This document shows positions 47,580-57,329 of a DNA stretch of 64,000 nt, one piece after another. A program made the position numbers and the translations under genes. The stretch is from assembly GCA_007570785.1 (NCBI GenBank), contig ML664183.1:19515368-19579367 (forward strand), given 5' to 3'. Position 1 is the first letter of the stretch. Each line of letters opens with the position of its first letter. The notes beneath the pieces are model-generated. The model was not told the origin of the DNA. It saw only the letters and a program-made list of their open reading frames with translations, and made no database searches. This stretch comes from Antilocapra americana. Taxonomy: Eukaryota; Chordata; Mammalia; Artiodactyla; Antilocapridae.

Positions 47580-47731
47580 TGAATGGAAGCCCATTCATAT
47601 GTTTAATTTTAAAGCAGTGTTTCCCCACCCCACAAACAGCAGTTTGTTTTCTCTGGTTGGGGCAAATGAGATAATGACATTATGAGAAATTTTTCACAAA
47701 GCTATTTTTATTTCAATTTAAAGGATACCAA

Positions 47732-48024
47732 TTTACTCTGAGGAGAAGGCAATGGCACCCCACTCCAGTACTCTGGCCTGGAAACTCCCATGGACCGAGA
47801 AGCCTGGTAGGCTGCAGTCCATGGGTTCATGAGGAGTCAGACACAACTGAACGACTTCACTTTCACTTTTCACTTTCATGCATTGGAGAAGGAAATGGCA
47901 ACCCACTCCAGTGTTCTTGCCTGGAGAATCCAGGGACGGGGGAGCCTGGTGGGCTGCCGTCTATGGGGTCGCACAGAGTTGGACACGACTGAAGCGATTT
48001 AGCAGCAGCAGCACTTTACTCTGA
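47732..48024 (+). mobile_element. BOV-A2 SINE with exact 10-bp target duplication
   Basis: tttactctga at 47732-47741 and 48015-48024 bounds a two-unit BOV-A2: gagaaggcaatggcacccca to the gaacgacttcactttcac linker, then ggagaaggaaatggcaaccc to the agcagcagcagc tail. The second unit is well preserved, so this is one of the younger insertions. Confidence 0.96.
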
Positions 48025-48682
48025 AATTATAATGTTTCCTTCCTCATAGGTGAAATTTCATTTCTTTAATGAATTCATGGTGATAAAAGATGGCAGTAAT
48101 TAAAAATAGTCATATGTCTCAAAATAAGATGCTGATGCCTTATTATGTCCCTTGTCATTTAAATTTTTTTACTCTTCGGTAAACTCCAAAAGTCTAGTAA
48201 TTTCTAGAGAATAACTAAACAGTACTAAACCCATTATGAGATTTCTTAGAGGAGGACTTAGAAAAGGATATTAAAGCAACTACCAGAATTCTTTCTTCTA
48301 TGTACTTGCTTTTAAAAGAAGTCTAGTTAAACTGAGCCATTGATAATAATGTTCTTAGAATTCACTGTATGCATCCAATATATAAAGCAATGACACAACT
48401 TCATTTTCTTTTAAAAATAAAGTACATATCCCTACTTTTACACTTTTGCTTCAAGTATTAGAAACAACATTCTTCCATCTTTGCTTCCTGCATCTCACAT
48501 TGTGTAATGCCTAGCTCAGATGTCTTTCTTTCTTTTTTTTCCCCCTCAGGAAAAACTCCCAGATTATTTCCACTTGCTTTTTAAAAAATTGTGGAATATT
48601 TATCGTAAACTTTCTTAATATTCTATTTTATTTACTTCCTTAAGGACAAACAACACTCTTGGTAACGTATATGTAGTTGCAT
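48025..48682. other. Unassigned sequence
   Basis: No gene or named repeat recognised; a pyrimidine run lies at 48523-48548. Confidence 0.4.
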
Positions 48683-49145
48683 TGTTTTCCTAGCACTGTC
48701 GAAACAAAGTACAAAAAACTGGCTACCTTAAGAAAAAAGAGAATTATTGTTTTATTGGTCTTGAGGCTAGAGGTCTGAAACTAAGGTGCTGACAGGACCA
48801 CACCTTCTCTTCAAGTTCAAGAGAAGGAACCATTCAAGGTGTTTTTCCTAGCTTCTGGTAGTCTCAGGCATTGCTTGACTTGTAGAATCATCACTTCAAT
48901 TCTCTATTTTCACATGGAATTCTACTGTGTATCTTCACATAATCTTCTCTCTTTATGTCTCCCTATGTCCAAATAATCCCATTTTATAAAGACACTAGGC
49001 ATATTGGATTAGACCACATCCTAATGACCTCATTTCAACTTGGTTACCCCTGTAAAGACTTGATTTTCTAAGGTCACATTCTGATGTGCTAGAGATTGGG
49101 ACCTTAATATATCTTTTGGGGAGAATGCAAGTCCATCCACAATGT
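48683..49145 (+). mobile_element. MLT1-like MaLR LTR
   Basis: ctagcactgtcgaaacaaag, ttgaggctagaggtctgaaa, aagacactaggcatattgga, catcctaatgacctcatttc, ctaaggtcacattctgatg, ending gcaagtccatccaca. No internal sequence. Confidence 0.8.
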
Positions 49146-49800
49146 TGTCCAGAATAATTAATTCTTGAGGATCCTGGGAGACACTGAGAGATAATGTTTA
49201 AAAAATAAGCTGTGAACACACTATAAAGCCACTTTCTACCAATCCAGGAGCTTAGATTTGATCTAATTTGAAAAGACTGGAAGATATTTAGGAGAGGAAT
49301 GGATGATCATATTTAGGTTTTTAGGAAATATATCTGTTGTCTTCATGTCTTTGTATTACTCTCTCAAGATTTAAGAGTCCTGGAAGATTTGAAGGTTTAA
49401 TTACTATCCCTTTGCTACTTAAGGCAGGTAGAAGAAGGATCTAGCCCTTTGGCAGCTAAAGATATATACTTTTGCCAAGACTTCTCTTAATGGTGGATTT
49501 TCCCAAAAGAAAAAAAATGGGCTGCATTTAGAAAGGTTGGAGGCAAAGGGGGAGGGGCATGGGTGGAGGGAGGGGAGGGAGAGAACATTCCTTAACTTAA
49601 AATGATTAAAATAGAGTTTAATATTAATTCTCATAAAGTTAATCAACTTTGCAAGAATATAGATAACAAAATATATGTGTTCCAGTTATTTACTGTTGCT
49701 AACAAAATACTTGGTAACCTTAGCAGCTATGACATAAGAGGTCCTGAGACAAAACTCTTAAAACTTTTGTTATTTTCTGAGTAATGTGAGAAATATGTGT
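49146..49800. other. Unassigned; possible LTR remnant at 49676-49735
   Basis: ttccagttatttactgttgc followed by taacaaaatacttggtaacc resembles the 5' edge of a MaLR LTR. No gene. Confidence 0.3.
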
Positions 49801-50223
49801 CTTACCCAGAGCTCGGTCATCTTTTGTTCTAATGAGGCAACGCTTCAGAGCTTCTGGATAGAGGCTGGTCACCAGAAAGACCATGCTATGATTAGAAGCT
49901 TGTCACTTTCCATGCCCACTCCTCATCTTCCAAGGAGAGATGAGGAACTAGAGATTTAGTTAGTAATTAAATGTGTCTTCATAAAGAATCCCTAAGCTAT
50001 GATGTTTGGAGACATTCTGGGTTGGTGAACACATCTACCTACCTAAAGAGTGGTATACCCCACTTCCAAGGGACAGAAGCTCCTACATTCAGTACCCTTT
50101 CAGACCTCACCCTATGTACTTCTTCATGTGGCTATTCATGTGTATCCTTTAATAACATCCTTTATAATAATTTGATAAATATAAGTGTTTCTCTGAGTCC
50201 TGTGAGCTTATATAGCAAATTAT

Positions 50224-50792
50224 TGTTACCAAATCACATTCATTTTGCCCAATGAACAGCAAGCCAAATGATGAGATACTGAGCTTTGCAGCAAAGAGAG
50301 GGCTTATTCACGAGGCAGCTAAGCACAAAAGAAAAACAAACCTCAGACCCACCTTCGTAGAGGCAAAAGACTTGGGGATATTTATGGGATAAAGCTGAGG
50401 CATGGGGAGCACGGGGAAAGGTGACTAGAAAAAAAGCACAGTAATCATCTTTCTTTGCAGTCATAATTAAGCTACAGACCTCTGTGGATGCAAAAGTGAA
50501 GGAACTTAGCATAATCTGAGGGTGAAGTTTTCCACTCTCTGATGTCAAAAAATCATCATGTAGACATTGGCCCATTGCTAGTTGAAGGGTTGCTGGTCCT
50601 ATCCAGTCTTAACCAGCTCAGCTCAAATTAGACACACTCGACCCCAAGGTTGTGGACAACTCAAGCAAACATCTTATGGTTTAGGCTACAGGCAACTTGG
50701 AGGACATGAAGGTCTTTTGTAGCTACAATGAAAAAGACCTTGATTAGTGAAGACAGGTGAAATGGCCTTGACTAATGATTACACACTGTTTT
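50224..50792 (-). mobile_element. Probable solitary ERV LTR, minus strand
   Basis: Read on the minus strand it has LTR-like order: a unique region, then an ataagccctctctttgctgc R-like part, ending ...tttggtaaca. It interrupts the older repeat; attat occurs just before (50219-50223) and where the host repeat resumes (50793-50797), a possible 5-bp duplication. No viral genes are attached. Confidence 0.45.
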
Positions 50793-50952
50793 ATTATTGG
50801 ATATGTGGGGAGAGTTGTAGAAATCCCTGGTTTAAAGCCACTGAGAAAGCTCAGGACTTGTGACTGACATTTAAAGTGGGCTTAGTCTTGTGTCCTTAAC
50901 CTTCAGACTCATGTTAACTTCAGATAGCTAGTGTTAGAATTGAATTGAGTTG

Positions 50953-51168
50953 TTGGACTTCCATGGTGGCTCAGTGATAAAGAATCTGTGTGCCAATGCA
51001 GGAGATGTGGGTTTGATCCTTGGGTTGAGAAGAGTCCGTGGAGAAGGAAATGGCAACCTACTCCAATATTCTTCCCTGGGAAATCCTATGGAGAGAGGAG
51101 CCTAGCAGACTACAGTCCATGGAATGAATCACAAAAGAGTTGAACAGGATTTAGAACTAAACAACAAC
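50953..51168 (+). mobile_element. Bov-tA SINE, aac-type tail
   Basis: ggacttccatggtggctcag, aatggcaacctactccaata, end tagaactaaacaacaacc. Nested in the old repeat. Confidence 0.88.
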
Positions 51169-51284
51169 CACATTCTGCTGGTGCTCAGATAATTGGAGAG
51201 TTGTTTGCTGTGGTAAAAAGGGAACACATATTTGGTGTCAGAAATGTTGTGGGTAGAGAAACAATTTTTGTTTAGCAGCTTAAG

Positions 51285-51743
51285 AGAACTGCAATTGTTG
51301 TTTACTATATCTCACAATTTGGGGTCAGAAATTTGGGCAGGGCTCAGTTGGGTGATTCTTCTGCTCCATATGCTATCAATTAAGATTACTTGGTGATATT
51401 TATCTGATAGTCAGACTGGCTATATTTTAGTGATTTGATGAGAATGAATAAATGGCTAGAATCAGTTGGGACTCTCAACTGGCATGTGTGGCAGTACTCT
51501 CCCCAACAAAGTAGTTTCAAAGTCATCAGATTTCTTATATAGGCTCCCAGAGGAAGAATTTCAAGAAACTTGAGGAAGTTGCAAAATTTCTTGATATCTG
51601 GCCTCAGATGCCCAGGATGTAAGATTCTATTGATGTCAAGCAAGTTACTAAAGGCATCCTGGATTTAAGAGGCAGAGGATTAGACTCCACCTCTCAGTGA
51701 AAGGAATAGTAAAGAATGTATATCCATCTTCAATCTACCATAG
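51285..51743 (+). mobile_element. MLT1J-like MaLR LTR
   Basis: caatttggggtcagaaattt, gggcagggctcagttgggtg, then ggattagactccacctctca, aaagaatgtatatccatctt, caatctaccata at the 3' edge. Confidence 0.6.
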
Positions 51744-51991
51744 TGAAAGTTAATATTCAGATAGCTCTTACTCAAAGTCCTGCAGTAATTTTGAAGATGT
51801 TAATAAAGCTTACAATTTTATTTACCTTATGTCCAAGTGAGTAAACATTAAGAGGCTAATTAAGTGCTTAGCTGTATAATGATAGTATTATGCAGTAATG
51901 ACAAGTATAAATAAAGCTATACCTATGTACTGGAAAACATTAATCACAGCTCAAGATTTTAGCAATTTTGAGTTGATAGCACTTAGTTAAG

Positions 51992-52576
51992 CTGTCTTTT
52001 TTTTTTTATTAGCTTTGCCATACAATGACATGATATCACCATGGGTTTACATATGCTCCCCCTCCAGAACCCCCCTCCCTCCTCCCTCCCTCCTCCCTCC
52101 CCCCGGGAAATCTCGATGCACCAGCCCCGAGCATCAATCCTGGGCTGGCGATTGATTAGACATATGATAATTAACATATTTCAATGCCATTCTCCCATAT
52201 CATCCCACCCTTACCCTCATCCACAGAGTCCATGAGTCTATTCTATACATCTGCGTTCCTTTTGCTGTCTCGCATGCTGGGTTCTCGTTACCGTCTTTCT
52301 AAATTCCATATATATGCATTAATATACTGTATTGTTGTTTTTGCTTCTGGCTAACTTCACTCTGGATAATGGGCTCCAGTTTCGTCCATCTGAGTAGAAC
52401 TGATTCAAATAAATTTTTTTTTAATGCTGAGTAATATTCCATTGTGTATATGTACCACAGCTTTCTTATCCATTCGTCAGTTGATGGGCATCTAGGTTGC
52501 TTCCATGTCCTGGCTATTGTAAACAATGCAGCGATGAACATTGGGGTACACGTGGCTCTTTCAATTCTGTCTTTTT
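51992..52576 (-). mobile_element. 5'-truncated bovine-type L1, minus strand, exact 10-bp duplication
   Basis: ctgtcttttt at 51992-52001 and 52567-52576 flanks an insert reading, in reverse, poly(A), G-rich 3' UTR and the last part of ORF2 (minus frame 52299-52541: [20 protein letters not shown], then WIRKLWYIYTMEYYSALKK). The right copy is followed by aatg, giving ttttt/aa, the site type L1 endonuclease prefers, on the strand expected for this orientation. Confidence 0.95.
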
Positions 52577-52616
52577 AATGTTTAAAAATATCTTATGTTA
52601 CCATGTTTCCTCATAT

Positions 52617-52857
52617 AATATAAGCAATGTGCATGCTCAGTCGCTTCAGTCATGTCTGACTCTTTGCAACCCTATGGACTATAGGCTGCCAGGCTCCTTG
52701 TCTATGGGAATTCTCCAGGCAAAAATACTGGAGTGGGTTGCCATGCCCACCTCCAGGGGATTTACCAATACCCAGGGACTGAACCCAGGTCTCTTGCATC
52801 TTCTGCATTGCAGGCAGATTCTTTACTGTTGAGCCACTGGGGAAGCCCAATATAAGC
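52617..52857 (-). mobile_element. Bov-tA SINE with exact 9-bp target duplication
   Basis: aatataagc at 52617-52625 and 52849-52857 bounds a reverse-oriented full Bov-tA with a small tcttctgca duplication in the head. Confidence 0.94.
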
Positions 52858-54145
52858 TACTCTGATAGTATAAGATGACAATGCTCAAAATATGAGAAGC
52901 ATAAAAATAATGCTATCCATTTAGACAAATAATTAAAATATTAAATGTGCATAGACATATTTCAATCAATATTTCAATATGTTTATCTTTGGAAATAAAG
53001 CACAGTTTAAAAAAAAGACTTTGGAGGCATTGTCATAATTAGGAACAAAAATTATGACTGTTAGGAATATTTAAAAACCCAACCCTTGGATACTCTGCTA
53101 TTTTCTTAGTTTAACACAGTTCCATAAAACACAAATAGCAGTTTTATTGTTGCTCTTCTGTTGTTTTACAAGGTGAATGTTGGCAGCCAGGCTTGTGATG
53201 AAGTCAGCATTTTCAGACTGGCATGCATAAAAACATTAGATCCAAGAAGAGACTCAGCTTCACTGATATCCTGTAGTGTTTTGTTTCGGGAAATGCCATG
53301 CTAGTGATTATAAAGGATGAAGTCATATATTTCTTCCAACCACATCCTACTATTATGGTAATTCTAATTGTAGTAAACTGTGAAATCAATAGAAGTGAAA
53401 AAAAATAACTTCCTTCCAATAAAATAAGAAACAAAATAAAACTTTAAATGTTTGTCAGTCTTTTGTTTAATAACATAACACAAAAAGGTGCATTATGTTT
53501 CACCAAGAACAAAGGAATGGTAGAAATGTACTAGTTTTTAATTGAGGACCTCTGAATGTATACAAAGCTATTAGTAGAAGTATTATTAACATTATTGCTT
53601 TGTATGAAGTTATTGTCTTAGTGACTCACTGGTTGTGGCTAAGCAAGCTCAACAATTAAGCAACAATTCTTCATGCTGCTTTTCACTAACTACAATACCA
53701 TTAAGTATTTTCTCTGCCAAAGCATTTGCTTATGCTATGCTCAGCCTTTATTTTCTGCTTTTTTCTTATCACTAAATCCACAAAACTAGAATTGAAAGGT
53801 AAAATTGGGACCTCTCTGAGATTTATCCCCACTTGTGGAATTGAAATTTTCCCTATTCAAGGTTCAATAAGAAAGTAAATGCTTGCCTTATTTGGTATGA
53901 TTTTGTATATTGGTTCATTTCACAATATCAAATCCATAAACAAAGAGAAGGGATCGTTTATTTTCTTCTCAGGTCCATGATTTAAAAACTGTCAAATTAA
54001 TTCATTCCACACTTTGTTTCCAGTTACTCAGTATATACAAAACCTTATGCTGTTATGGGGGTTCAAAAGATGAGTGAAAAATGGGTTTACAGTAACATGG
54101 GTTTATAGTAAAGTCAAAAAGGAAAATACATATACATATTGGTAG
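52858..54145. other. Unassigned AT-rich sequence
   Basis: No gene or named repeat recognised over ~1.3 kb. Confidence 0.45.
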
Positions 54146-54378
54146 GGGCTTCTCAGGTGGCTCAGTGGTAAAGAATCCACTTGCAATTCAGGAGACAGGA
54201 GACCCAGTTTCCATCCCTGGGTTGGGAAGATCCCCTGGATTCCCTGGAGGAGGAAATGGCAACCCACTCCAGTATTCTTGCCTAGAGAATCCCATGGACA
54301 GAGAAGCCTGTTGAGCTACACAGTCCATAGGGTTGCAAAGAGTGAGTCAAGACTGAATGACTAAGCATGCACACACTC
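54146..54378 (+). mobile_element. Bov-tA SINE
   Basis: ggggcttctcaggtggctca, with two small internal duplications (aggagacaggagac and ccctggattccctgg), ending gaatgactaagcatgcacac. Confidence 0.9.
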
Positions 54379-55288
54379 ATTGTAAGTAGTGATTTTATTC
54401 TTTGAATTTGCTCAAATGAGACCTTAATAAATTTTTCTTCATAAGGTTTAAGAATGATCATTTGAATTATTCTTTCAAAGATTTACTATCTTATAGAATG
54501 AATGTAAATTTTGGCTCATCATGTTGAGATTACCATGCATTCTCAGACTCAGGTCACTAGATTTAGCTATAGTTTCCAACAGAGTAATTTTTTTTACTTT
54601 GAAGTTATTTATTTTCATCAAGGTTAAAGGTAGTTGCAGTGTAAATAGGTTACAATACCTATAATAAGAAGGTATATCTTATTCATATTAAATTTTGAAC
54701 TTTGTGAACTTTTGAACTTTGTGCTGGAATTAAAAACATAAACTATTATAAATTAAGAGAACCTACATGATTCAGGGCTTGAAGTGGTTAGTTAGATAGT
54801 CATATATCTGAAAAACTACTGTCTAGAGATGTTTAGCTGTGTTATCAGAAAGTTGCTTGTGCCACAATGGGATGAATCTGTTTTTTGGCTCTGACTCCTA
54901 TCCACAAAATAGAGCAAATGTAACCCTCCCATTTGTTATAGCACAGGAGAGACTCTAGATCATGGCAAATATTACAGTCACATAAAAGAGCAGGCTTGTA
55001 GAGAGAGCCTGCAAGCAAGCAGGCAGACAGAGCAAGCAGACAGAAACCTTTCCCTTAGGACCAAATAAAACAAATGCCAGCATTTTGATCAAGATATTGG
55101 AGAAAAGCAAAATCTTATAGAATCATTTGATAAAGTGGAACACAAAATGAATTTTGAGAACTTTTATTTATTGTGACAGAATAATCTTCACATAGTTATA
55201 GAGGGCCTGATACAAGGATGCTACAAGTTAAACACATATTCCGCTGGACTATAACTACAATTAGAAACTGTTTTCGTAGTCATACTTT
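54379..55288. other. Unassigned; GCAAGCAGACAG-like repeat near 55008-55046
   Basis: Short imperfect repeat of gcaagcag/gcagacag words; otherwise no feature recognised. Confidence 0.45.
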
Positions 55289-55564
55289 TCATGATGTCTT
55301 TGTTCAATTGCCAAGTTGTGTCCACCTCTTTGTGATCCCATGAACTGCAGCCTGAGAGGCTTTTCTGTCCTTCACTATCTCCTTGAGTTTGCTCAAACTC
55401 ATGTCCTTTGAGTCAGTGATGCCATCCAACCATCTCATTATCTGTCATTCCCTTCTCCTCCTGCCCTCAATCTGTCCTGGCATCAAGGTCTTTTCCAATG
55501 AGTTGGCTCTTTGCATCAGGTGGCCAAAATATTGCAGCTTCAGCTTCAGCATCATGATGTCTTT
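55289..55564 (-). mobile_element. 250-bp BovB 3' insertion with exact 13-bp target duplication
   Basis: tcatgatgtcttt at 55289-55301 and 55552-55564 bounds 250 bp of the BovB 3' region (minus strand) of the ttgttca-tail type. The longest exact duplication flanking a BovB here. Confidence 0.94.
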
Positions 55565-56687
55565 ACTGTGGATAAAAAATAAAAGTTATCTTCAGGCCCT
55601 AGGGTAAATACACACTAATTTTTTCTATATATCTCTGCATTTTATTTAATAGAGTTCAAGGGATAAATGGTCTACATACCCCAAGATATGTTCCTTTGGC
55701 TCCAGGGTCACACATTGGGAGGTTTGATGAGGTAGTGAGGCTGGACAGTCATGCCAATGGTGGAGATTCTTTGATTTCTGTGATGACTCCTTTCAAGACA
55801 ACTCAGCAAATCTTTAGTAAAGTGAATTCTCAATATCCTTCTCTTCAGTAGATGCATTTTATGGTAATAAGAACAGTGAAAATAAGGCAGCAGATACAGA
55901 AACAGAAATAGGAAATTATAATGGAGTAAAATATCAGAATTTGGAGAAAATATGGGGAAAGCTTTGAATTTAAGGATAAGAGACCCAGATAAACATGCAT
56001 GAATTTCTCATTTCAGAGTTCTGTTTCCATCATGCTCAACAAACTCCTAAGTATCTACATAGTATCTGAATTAAGGAACCTTTACCAGACTAGTTCTGTT
56101 CAACTAAGGAGAATAGCTAGTCTAGTACACTGAGTAGGTTAAACCAGCTAAGTAACAAACTTTCCAGTTTTATCTTTTAAAAATACCTGATCCTGTCACA
56201 TTTTACATTTCATTCTAAACTGCAAGACATCTACATGCATGTGTAAATTGGCAAAAGCCTTATGTAGAGACTTAGTATATATTCAAACCTAAGGGTATTT
56301 CGTTTTGAAATATTTTGGTTACAATTTCTTACAGAGCTGAACTGACTTTTTTAGTCTTTTCTCTTCATGATTTCACCTTCTTAACTTTTCTTTCAGGACA
56401 TGTCTACCCAACCTTTATTTACCAGCGAAGGGGAACACAGCAAAAATAGCAAGACAGTGTGCGGGCAAATTAAATAATTATTTCAATAAGTATGTGTTCA
56501 TAGTCCACTAACGGCAGACACTAAGTGTGTCAAAAAAAAAAAAAATCAGGGATATTCTTTAGAGTACTGATGAAATAGAACAATGCCTATTTTCAATTGG
56601 TTTGAATCTTCAAGACCTACTTCTGCCTATTATATAAAGTACTCAATATATACTCAGGCATTGAATTGTGTTGAATTATATGGAATG
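55565..56687. other. Unassigned sequence
   Basis: No gene or named repeat; an A-run lies at 56533-56545. Confidence 0.45.
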
Positions 56688-57329
56688 CCTTTTCATACTG
56701 TTCATGGAGTTCTCAAGGCAAGAATACTGAAGTGGTTTGCCATTTCCTTTGCCAGAGGACTGTGTTTTGTCAGAACTCTCCACCATGACCTGTCTGTCTT
56801 GGGTGGCCCTACACAGTATAGTTCACTCATAGTTTCACTGAGTTAGATGAGGCTATGGTCCATGTGATCAGATTGGTTAGTTTTCTGTGACTGTGATTTT
56901 CAGTCTGTCTGCCCTCTGATGGAGAAGGATAAGAGGTTTATGGGAGAGAATGACTGAAGGGGAAACAGGGTCTTGTTCTGATGGGTGGGGCTGTGCTCAG
57001 TAAATCTTTAATCCAATTTTCTGTTTATGGGCAGGGCGGTGTTCCCTCCCTGTTATTTGACCTGAGCATAAACTATGTTGGAGGTAATGAAGATAGTGGC
57101 AACCTCCTTTAAAAGGTCCCATGTACACACTGCTACACTCGGTGCCCCCAACCCCCCAGCAAGCCACTGCTGACCCACGCCTCCACCGGAGACTCCTGGA
57201 AATTCACAGGCAAGTCTGGGTCAGTCTCTGGTGGGATCATTACTTTCTTCTGGGTCCTTGGTCACAAACACAAGGTTCTGTTTGTGCCCGCCAAGATTCT
57301 GTTTCCCCAGTCCTGTGTAAGTTCTGGAT
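56688..57329 (-). mobile_element. Inverted 5' segment of a twin-primed BovB
   Basis: The reverse complement of this stretch is collinear with 11704-12253 of the long BovB: ccttttcatactg at 56688 is the inverse of cagtatgaaaagg at 12241-12253, and gtaagttctg at 57317-57326 is the inverse of cagaacttcc at 11706. It belongs to the same insertion as the plus-strand BovB that follows. Confidence 0.9.

Larger units (their letters stand above)
49990..51262 (+). mobile_element. Old interspersed repeat in three pieces (family not named)
   Basis: Pieces 49990-50223 (agacattctgggttggtgaa, gggacagaagctcctacatt, ctgagtcctgtgagcttata), about 50793-50952 (ttgtagaaatccctggttta, aagtgggcttagtcttgtgt) and 51169-51262 (tctgctggtgctcagataat, cacatatttggtgtcagaaa) follow the order of one old mammalian repeat that I know by sequence but not by name. 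An LTR-like block and a Bov-tA interrupt it. Confidence 0.5.

Noticed and set aside
55008..55046. GCAAGCAG/GCAGACAG words as a minisatellite or binding-site array
   Set aside because: Only a few imperfect units; too short to distinguish from chance.
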